From positions 1,798,001-1,862,000 of the forward strand of contig JAEVLN010000013.1 of assembly GCA_018350325.1 (NCBI GenBank): 64,000 nt of DNA. The letters are read 5' to 3'. Positions 56,983-64,000 of the stretch are shown here, piece by piece. Each line of letters starts with the position of its first letter. The first letter of the stretch is position 1. The DNA comes from Globodera rostochiensis. Its lineage: Eukaryota > Nematoda > Chromadorea > Rhabditida > Heteroderidae. The notes beneath the pieces are model-generated. The model searched no databases and had not been told where the DNA came from. It was given only the letters and a program-made list of their open reading frames with translations. Made by a program: the position numbers and the translations under genes.

Positions 56983-58140
56983 ATGGGCAAAACGCAACGA
57001 CGGGCGAAGGCGGACACCGGTGGGCGCGGTGGTTCACAACGGAGGCACACCGTTTTGGGGTAAGCGCACAGATAACAAAGATGGGCCAAAATTCCCGACA
57101 TTTTTTCTCCAATCCCTAAATTTTTTAGTCTCGAAAGGTGCGGCGCTCATTCACAAACAAAACAGTTTTTGATTAAACTGCTAAAATTTTACCAATTTTT
57201 TTGAGAGTTTATTCCATTAATGAAATCCGATAATTCTAATTAGTGTACCCTCTAGGCAAAACTCAAAATTTTAATTGTTCAGGCTAAACCGGGCTCAACG
57301 CAAGTTTAAGCGCAAGCAGTTGTTGCACACCACCGACCCGGAGCAGCATCCGCAGAGTTTGCAGAATGTGCACGACCGCAGCGGCGGAACTAACGGCAAA
57401 TTTTGCAAAAAAAAAAACAAAAAACAATTGAACACAAATTTAAATATGATTAATAATAATTACATTTTCAGACCCAATTGCGGAGGACAAATTGATGAAC
57501 AGAGGAGGAGCAAAGGTATCAATCGGTTTGTTGTTGAAATTTTTAAAAAAATTTGGTCTTTTTATAGGCCGTGCCAAAATTGCTGCTGCCCTCCTTGCCA
57601 TCGTCGGACAACGCGTCGCCACCGCCGGCGAAGCCTAACCAGCCGAAACGCGGCGGCGCCTATTTGAGCGCGTACAAACGCGCGCAGCTCACCTTTGAGC
57701 GGCTGCAGGCGGAGAAGCGTGAGCAACGCGAGCGCGCGCGTGAGGAACGCGCGCAGGCGGAGGCGCAGCGCGAGCTCAGCGCGTCCTGGAGACGGAAGTG
57801 AGTGCAGAGGACAGACAAAAGGCGGGCGAGCAGCCCGTTAATTTTCACAAAATTTCGAAACAGCATCCAAATTTTTCGTCAAAAATTTAGAAAAATCAAA
57901 TAAAACCCTCAAAAATTTAATTTTGGCGAAATGTTTACAGCGAAAATGGAATTTTGTAAATTTGATTTTCACTACCCGTCCATTCCCCCCCCCCCTTTTT
58001 TTTGCAGAAAAAACCAGGCACTCCAGTTGCGCACCGCGAAGGGTCAGCCGAATCTGAACGCGCAGGTTGGCATACTGTTGGAGCAAATTACACGACGGCG
58101 CGACGGAGGCGGCGGTGGCGGAAAGCCCAAACGAAAGTGA
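56983..58140 (+). CDS. FYV7/CCDC59-like rRNA-processing protein with RBM22-derived exons
   Basis: Exons 56983-57059, 57283-57395, 57472-57515, 57568-57797 and 58008-58140; 198 residues. Basic N-terminus (MGKTQRRAKADTGGRGG, then AQRKFKRKQLL); Lys/Arg/Glu-rich helix (AYKRAQLTFERLQAEKREQR); and the end NQALQLRTAKGQPNLNAQ, ILLEQI, which matches the conserved GQPNLN..M..LL.KI tail of CCDC59/TAP26 and yeast Fyv7, small-subunit rRNA-processing factors of the nucleolus. The middle (TTDPEQHPQSLQNVHDRSGG, TN, DPIAEDKLMNR, GGAK, AVPKL) matches RBM22 exons 6-8, with the same intron positions, phases and GC-AG first intron. An acceptor 'ttgaacag' 13 bases before the ATG may receive a spliced leader (inference). 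Confidence 0.75.
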
Positions 58141-58322
58141 AGAAGAAAAATGATCGTTTTTTATTTTAAAATTTGTTTTGAGTATAAAAAATAGTGAAAG
58201 ATTTTTTTTATTATTTATTTAGCGAGAATTTTTTGGAAATAAAAGGTTTTTTGAACCATTTTTCTTATTTTGGCAATCGCATAACAAAAACTGGCTTCTT
58301 TTTTTTTGTTGCTGATTTTACA

Positions 58323-61300
58323 ATGCTTCAATCGTCCAAAAGTTGGCCAATCTGCGGGTCTGCCGCATTCGGTAAGCCCTAAGGGCATCGTTTTTCAAAA
58401 AAAAAAAAAGCAACAGAATTTTCCCATTTTTATATTGGCTTCTGGGCACGTTGTTCGGCGTGGCGCACGCGTTGGCGGTCAGTCGGCTGGACGAGCGCGT
58501 GCCGGACGCGTACATGGACGAGGAGTTCCATGTGGCCCAGGCGCGGCAATATTGCGCAGGGAACTTTGACCATTGGTTGGGTTATTTTTTTGATTAAAAA
58601 ATAAAAATTTTAAAATGAATTAAAAACTTTTTGGCAGGAACCCGAAAATCACCACGCCGCCACTGCTTTATCTGCTCGTTCCGTTGCTTCGACTGTGCGG
58701 GCGTGAACGCTTCGTGAACTCCGTGCTGGTGCCAATTTGTTTTGTGGGCCTTTGTCGCCTCCGGCGCTCCCTTGGGCAACGCAAATGCGTAGGTGCCAAT
58801 TTTTAATAAGTTTTTATTTAGGACTTTTATTATTTAATTTTCGACATTGAATAAATTTTTCTGTCTCAATGAATGTTCTCCTTTTTTGGTCAAAAAAAAT
58901 TTAAACCAATTTTTGGACAGAAAAGCGATGTGACGGGCGTGCATCTTCCGGTGTTGGCTGTGCTCTGTGTGCCCGTCCTGTTGGACACGTCGCTGTTGTT
59001 GTAAGCAAATTTTATTTTTGTCGTAAATATTCGGGTAACATTTTGGGGTTGTGCGCCGAATTGTTGTTTTAAATTTTAAGCGCATTTTGTTAAATTTTGC
59101 CAAAATTGTTGTTTGGGGAGGGGCAGGGATTTTTATTTTTGTTGCTGGTTTGGCATAATTTTGTTTGATTAAAATGCATTGAAGTTACACGGATTTACTG
59201 TCACTGACTTTGTTGGCACACGCATTGGCCACCGACGGTCAACGGCATCCTTTCAAAATGTTTTTGGCGTTTGCATTGGCACTTTTTGTGCGGCAGGTAA
59301 AAATCGCCGGAGGGTGGTATATGGGGGAGGGGGTGGGTCAAAAATATTTTAAAAAATCGACAAAAAAAAACAAAATTTTCTTTGCAGACAAACATTGTGT
59401 GGGTCTGTTTCCCATGCCTGCCCGTTGTGTGGACAGCGCTTCGGACATTGTTGGTGCAACAGCAACAGCAGTCGCTGTACGGCACCATCAATTTTTTGGT
59501 AATTCCCCCCCCCCCCCTCAAAAAAATAAAAAAATTATAATTTTAGATCCGTCGACTTTGGCCTAATGCCCTCCTGTGCTTTGGGTTCATCATTTTTTTG
59601 TACTTAAATGGAGGCGCTGTTGTGCTTGGCGACCGTTCGGCTCATCGGGTAAATTAAAAAAGAAATTATTGTCCAAAAACGTAGACGAGAAATGGAAAAA
59701 TCCGCTAAATTGACTCAATGAAACCCTTTTTTTATCATAGAAATGCATTGCCAAGATTGTGAGTGGCAACATTCAAGTTCGAGCTGGTCATCCCACCATT
59801 TTTTGAAAAATTAAATCATCGAAATTGGTCGAAATGTCCGGATTCCGTTTTTTTTGTCCAATTTTTTTCTGCAATAAATTTGTCGAATTTTCAAAAAAAA
59901 AAAAACGATTTTTTGTTTTGTTTTGTTTTCATTATAATTCTGTGAACAAATACATTCAGCCGGTGTTCCATGTGCCGCAATTGTTTTATTTCTGTGCGTT
60001 TACCGCTGCTTCGGCACTGCCACAATTTGTGCTTTACTGCTTTTGGGTGATGCGCAACGGTTTTGGCACCAAACATTGGAGTGCCATTTCGTAAGTTTCT
60101 TTTTTTACCCATTTTTAGTGGTATTGGTGCTAATGATTGATGTGTGTGTTGCAGTTGAAAATTGGCACATTTTATTTCAAATTTTATTTAAATAAACTTT
60201 TTGGTACGGAAAATTGTATCGCTTTTAAATTGCCGATTTTCACGTTCCTTCCATGTTTTAATTGTTAAAATTGGGGTAAAGGGGCTTTGTTTTATGCTTA
60301 AAAAAATATTTTGTTAAAAAAAATTAAAAAAGATTGTGCTGGGAGTGGGATTCGAACCCACGCGGGCATACGCCCACTAGAATACCCAGTCATTAACGGG
60401 CAAGCGTTCAGTGTCACTTGAGTCTAGCGCCTTAGACCACTCGGCCATCCCAGCAACTATGAAGCTAGCACTATTCATTGGTTTTATTTAGACAAAAAAA
60501 ATTTGCTATTGTTTTTTATGAAAATTGAAATTGTTGTGCACGTGCTGTCTCCTTCTAGAGACGGTGGACACCAATTTTCTGAGACCCGGAATTTCGGCCC
60601 AATCCCAAAAATGCCCAAAAAATGCTGTCGGTCGGGATCCCGAATTCAATTCCGCCTGGGGGGGGGGGTGGAGGGGATCCCAATCCCGGCCGGTCTCCTG
60701 GTTGAATTGATAAATTGTGTAAAGAAAAAATATATACATATAGACGAATTTATGTATTCTTCTATTTTTTGTTTTTTTTTTAAAAAAAATATTGTGCTGG
60801 GAGTGGGATTCGAACCCACGCGGGCATACGCCCACTAGAAAACCCAGCCATCGCGGGCAAGCGAATTCGCCGCTTGAGTCTAGCGCCTTAGACCACTCGG
60901 CCATCCCAGCCACGACGGAAAGCATTAATAAATTTCTTTTCATCCATTTACAATGTTAATGTTAGTTGGGTGTGTGCACGCACAGTGCACAAAACAGGGA
61001 GGAAGGAAGGAACGTGCAGTACAAAAAAGAGAAAAAAAAAATGTTTAATAATTATATTTTATAAATAATAAATCCTGTTTTTTTATACAAATGTTTTTTT
61101 TTTGAAAATTCAAATGTAAAAATTTTTTATTACGTAAATATTTATTGAAAATTTAAATTTAGCCGCTTCCTAACCCCTGACCTTTCCCACCCCGAGGGGC
61201 CGGGGAGCAATTTAAATGAAATTATGCATTTTTTTTTTCTTCAGTTTTTGGCGTTTCGCTGCCGTCGCCATCGTTGCCGGGTTCGCATTGGTTGCCGCTG

Positions 61301-62963
61301 TTCATTGCTGCACATTGGCACATCCGTATTTGTTGGCGGACAACCGGCACTTCACCTTTTACATTTGGAAACGCCTTTTTCAGCGTCATTGGCTTGTTAA
61401 GTAAGTGAATAAATACTAGAGCCCGGTAGAGACGAGAATCTCGTCTCGAGATCTCGAAAAATTTCGACTCGAGATCTCGCTCGAAGCTCAAGTCCGGGTT
61501 CTAATAAATACCCCCCCCCCCCAATGTTTTTTTATGGGAAATTTTAATGTTAAGGTATGCCCTCGTGCCGGCCTATGTCGTTTGTGCCGCATTCCTTTGG
61601 CACTCAATGGACACGAACACTGTGACAAAAGTAAATCAATTATTGAGATCGCTTCTGATCATTGCGAAACACAGACAGGGGATCAGGGACGGGGTCGTGA
61701 TCAGAGCATTCATTATGTGATCCGATTAGGTTTTGGCGGTTCCGAACAAGAATCGTAGTCGCTTCTGATCATTGCGAAACACAGACAGGGGATCAGGGAC
61801 GGGGTCGTGATCAGAGCATTCATTATGTGATCCGATTAGGTTTTGGCGGTTCCGAACAAGAATCGTAGAAGCGGGCATTTTTTGGTTCGTTCTTCAATTC
61901 TGATAACCGAGCAAATTCCTAGAAACCGCCAGCCGCTAAAAAGTGGGCCGATCACATTTGCATTTCGATCAGTTCACACAAACTTTTTTTGAGGGGATCG
62001 CGATTGAGATTTTGAGGGGGAGGGGAGGGGAGGGGAGGGGAGGGGGAGGGGAGGGGAGGGGAGGGGAGGGGAGGGGAGGGGAGGGGAGGGGAGGGGAGGG
62101 GAGGGGAGGGGAGGGGAGGGGAGGGGAGGGGAGGGGAGGGGAGGGGAGGGGAGGGGAGGGGAGGGGAGGGGAGGGGAGGGGAGGGGAGGGGAGGGGAGGG
62201 GAGGGGAGGGGAGGGAGGGGAGGGGGGGGGGGGATCACATTTACTGGTGGTGATTAATTTCGATTAAGAGGAGCAAAATGTTTCGACTAATTAGTTCACA
62301 ATTTTTTGTTCTCTCAAAGGTTGCATTTGCCGTCGCCACTTCTGTCTGTCTGATCCCGGCACATTTGCTTGAATTTCGCTATTTCATTGTGCCATACGCT
62401 GTGTGGCGTCTGTACGTCGGCGGCGGTGCTTCTCAGCCACGTTGGGTTCTGTTCACGGAGTTGGCAACACATTTTGTGGTAAGAGAGTACACAAAAAATT
62501 AGTGCCCGGACTTCGGGGCGGATCAGTTGTTCAGTGCCGCCGGATGGTTAGTGCCAGCAATTTGAAATCTATACCTCTTTTTAAACTCAATTTTCACAAG
62601 AATCATTTGAGGAAAAAGTCAAGCGGTTTTAATTTATTTTAAAAATTGTTTGATTTGGTTGAGTTAAAAAAAAAAGTTATAGACTTTCAATTGTTCGTTG
62701 GTCTGAAATAGACTTTCAATTGTTCGTTGGTCTGAACCGTGTGGGCCACTAAACTGATCCGGACTTTGAGGACCGATCGAAGAATGTCGGAGAACTTTTG
62801 ACATTTAAATTTAAAATGCACAATTTAAAAATTGGTTAAATTTTGTTATTGTAAAATCCCTAAAAAATAATTTTGGATCAATGCCATTGCGCTACATCTC
62901 TTCTTCAACCACCCATTCCGATGGCATTCGCAACCAGACCGATGGCAACGCTTTATGTGGTGA
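58323..62963 (+). CDS. ALG10: Dolichyl-phosphate-glucose alpha-1,2-glucosyltransferase ALG10
   Basis: Twelve exons summing to 452 residues: 58323-58357, 58417-58575, 58638-58788, 58921-59000, 59185-59296, 59388-59498, 59547-59648, 59960-60090, 61245-61400, 61555-61630, 62320-62478, 62877-62963. A multi-spanning ER membrane enzyme that adds the terminal alpha-1,2 glucose to the lipid-linked oligosaccharide. Landmarks: DAYMDEEFHVAQARQYC, NPKITTPPLLYLL, FYTDLLSLTLLAHAL, VRQTNIVW, GAVVLGDRSAH, FHVPQLFYF, HLLEFRYFIVPYAVWRLY, and the diagnostic C-terminus DRWQRFMW. Exon 1 and its donor are chosen by phase and are uncertain. The last intron begins 'gtg|gtaaga' but the next exon (INAIALHLFFNHPFRW) is preceded by 'ttttgg', not ag. 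Intron 8 holds two tRNA genes; intron 9 holds a word element; intron 10 holds a 110-bp duplication and a (gagggg) tract. Confidence 0.92.
60337..60454 (-). tRNA. tRNA-Leu(CAA): tRNA-Leu (CAA), intron-containing
   Basis: Acceptor stem GCTGGGA/TCCCAGC, D-arm 'tggccgagtggtctaaggc', anticodon stem CTAGA/TCTAG with loop CTCAAGT (anticodon CAA, decoding UUG), a 34-nt intron directly after CTCAAG, a class II variable arm (GGGC/GCCC) and T-arm GTGGG-TTCGAAT-CCCAC. The mature part is 84 nt. It lies in ALG10 intron 8, antisense to that gene. Confidence 0.95.
60795..60910 (-). tRNA. tRNA-Leu(CAA): tRNA-Leu (CAA), intron-containing, second copy
   Basis: The mature 84 nt are identical to the first copy; the 32-nt intron differs ('cggcgaattcgcttgcccgc' at its start). 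It shares the 'aaaaaaatattgtgctggga' 3' flank with copy 1, so it arose by local duplication. Antisense within ALG10 intron 8. Confidence 0.95.
61417..61503. mobile_element. hAT-like 'gagatctcg' element in an ALG10 intron
   Basis: Ends TAGAGCCCGG and CCGGGTTCTA with an exact 8-bp duplication ATAAATAC at 61409-61416 and 61504-61511. 87 bp, almost fully palindromic. Confidence 0.9.
61649..61868. repeat. Perfect tandem duplication, 110-bp unit
   Basis: 61649-61758 and 61759-61868 are identical as far as I can read ('tcgcttctgatcattgcgaa' to 'ccgaacaagaatcgtag'). It lies in ALG10 intron 10 and is a very recent event. Confidence 0.9.
62014..62235 (+). repeat. (gagggg)/(ggagg) microsatellite
   Basis: About 200 bp of near-uniform 'aggggaggggagggg' with a terminal poly-G. 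The two open frames across it are artefacts of the repeat. The G-rich strand is the coding strand of ALG10 intron 10 and could form quadruplexes. Confidence 0.95.
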
Positions 62964-63289
62964 TTGGATTGATACTGATCAATCAAATTGGCTTTTTATG
63001 GCTTTTTATACAAAATTTTTTGAAAAATGGTGTTAATTTTGGCGTTTCGCCTAATTTTGTCTGGATTTCCATACTGCTGTGTCTCTTCCTACTTCAAAAA
63101 TCGATTCCATTGCTGTTGCTGAAGTGCAAAAAGCTTTTTTATTATTGATGAAACTGTCCTTTTTTTGCAAAAAGTTCAAGAAGTACATATATAATTAATT
63201 AATTAATTACGTTTTTTTTTGCTATTTTATTTGTAGGAACAAAGCCTTGGGGGCACATAAATACATTTTCAACCAATTTGCGCGCTAAA
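62964..63289. other. Short intergenic spacer ALG10-PP4
   Basis: AT-rich, including 'ttaattaattaatta' at 63194-63208 and an acceptor-like 'tatttgtag' at 63229-63237 before the PP4 leader. The small open frame at 62.9-63.1 kb overlaps the end of ALG10 in another frame and is not supported. Confidence 0.5.
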
Positions 63290-63910
63290 ATGGAGGCTGA
63301 AGACAGCGCTGCAACAACAGCAGCAGCCGGCGGCACTTCGCCGACAACAAATCGTTCGGTGTCCGGTGGCGATGTCGCCACATCGACGGCGTTGCATGGG
63401 GGCGACGCGGACAGCGATGACGCAAAGCAAACGGCACGCGAAATGGACGAAGCGGTTGCGTCGGCAGCGGGCGGAGGCGCTCGAATCACCGATCTGGACA
63501 GGTGGGCGTTGAACAAACCGAACTTGCTGAGTCGGCATGGCACACCTCGGCTCAAAGCGTTCGCAACCAAAAATGGCAAAAAAAATGCTTGGGTTAATGG
63601 TTAAAAAATTATGAATTTTCATTTTTGGATTTTGGAGAGGCGCCCTGGTCAAGGGTTTCCGGTCCAAATCCGGCTTTTCACAATTCAGTTCCAGAGATCT
63701 CTGGTTTCAACCAGATCAAACCCTAATTCGGGTACCTAATTCTCTCACTAATTGAATCTTCCAAGTAATGCCATTCCATTTTTTAGACAAATTGAGACGC
63801 TGATGCGCTGTGAGTGCCTCACCGAGCAGGAAGTGAAAGTTTTGTGTGCGAAGGCACGCGAAATACTGCTCCAAGAAGGCAATGTGCAGCGGATAGACGC
63901 ACCGGTCACG
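63290..63910 (+). CDS. PPP4C: Serine/threonine protein phosphatase 4 catalytic subunit (first two exons)
   Basis: Exon 1 (63290-63501) encodes a roughly 65-residue Ala/Ser/Asp-rich extension ([15 protein letters not shown]...) and ITDLDR; exon 2 (63787-63910) continues [41 protein letters not shown]. This matches the PP4 N-terminus (SDLDRQIE..., [23 protein letters not shown] in known orthologues) better than PP2A. PP4 acts in DNA repair, centrosome maturation and splicing-related pathways with its R2/R3 subunits. The window ends in intron 2, before the metal-binding motifs. Like the PP2A gene here, it has an N-terminal extension absent in vertebrates. Confidence 0.9.
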
Positions 63911-64000
63911 GTTTGAATTTTCCGTTTTTTCCAAAAATGGGATTTGGGCGGGCTGAAGACGTTCGCGGACACTTGCTCCGTCGGTCGCGCGCTCCAATTT

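Noticed and set aside
57440..57622. Reverse-strand frames opposite the FYV7-like exons
   Set aside because: Antisense shadows of a gene supported by splice phase and homology.
61943..62257. Open frames of Gly-Glu-Gly-Arg or Pro-Ser-Pro repeats
   Set aside because: Microsatellite translation within an ALG10 intron.
62873..63148. Hydrophobic 91-codon open frame
   Set aside because: Overlaps the ALG10 last exon in another frame; hydrophobicity comes from T-rich intergenic DNA.

Overview
The window is nuclear DNA of a nematode, most likely a plant-parasitic cyst nematode (Heteroderidae, Globodera-like). The evidence: compact intron-rich genes with T-rich 'tttcag' acceptors; several GC-AG introns; an F-box-like gene carrying the block [18 protein letters not shown], which I associate from memory with an expanded cyst-nematode family; and a family of small secreted repeat proteins resembling parasite effectors. 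The genus is inference. Exon models below were made by hand from splice signals and reading phase; for almost every model the exon lengths sum to a multiple of three.

Layout. 0-17 kb is an accessory region: at least five copies or fragments of a secreted-protein family (signal peptides M[K/R]L[Y/H]..VVLI), their shared upstream cassette and shared introns, and many insertions and tandem arrays. 18-33 kb is a conserved block: a Gly/Ala-rich secreted protein, an inverted broken copy of the start of the PP2A gene, the PP2A catalytic subunit, ribosomal protein S4 and MOB1. At 33-37 kb the secreted-protein family reappears in opposite orientation, so 15.0-17.3 kb and 33.3-36.8 kb form two arms of an inverted duplication around the block. 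37-64 kb holds RBM22 (splicing factor), another secreted-protein gene, TATDN3-type nuclease, the F-box-like gene, SmF, a coiled-coil protein with a TCP10/CENPJ-like C-terminus, a FYV7/CCDC59-like rRNA-processing protein containing exons derived from RBM22, ALG10 (with two intron-containing tRNA-Leu(CAA) genes in one intron), and the first two exons of PP4 catalytic subunit, cut by the window end.

Main observations. (1) A secreted-protein family in which introns are strongly conserved and exons vary, with two complete four-exon members in the inverted arms. (2) Many small elements flanked by 8-bp target duplications, with hAT-like ends (TAGNG/CAGGG) and interiors made of one short word repeated in both orientations; each family uses a different word. 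One of them interrupts the coding sequence of a secreted-protein gene. (3) RBM22 exons, with matching intron positions and a shared GC-AG intron, inside a FYV7-like gene. (4) A recent inverted partial copy of PP2A. (5) A GT...GG intron in ALG10.

The housekeeping genes are independent units, not an operon: PP2A and RPS4 are convergent, RPS4 and MOB1 divergent. SmF, the coiled-coil gene, the FYV7-like gene, ALG10 and PP4 run in one direction with 160-450 bp gaps.
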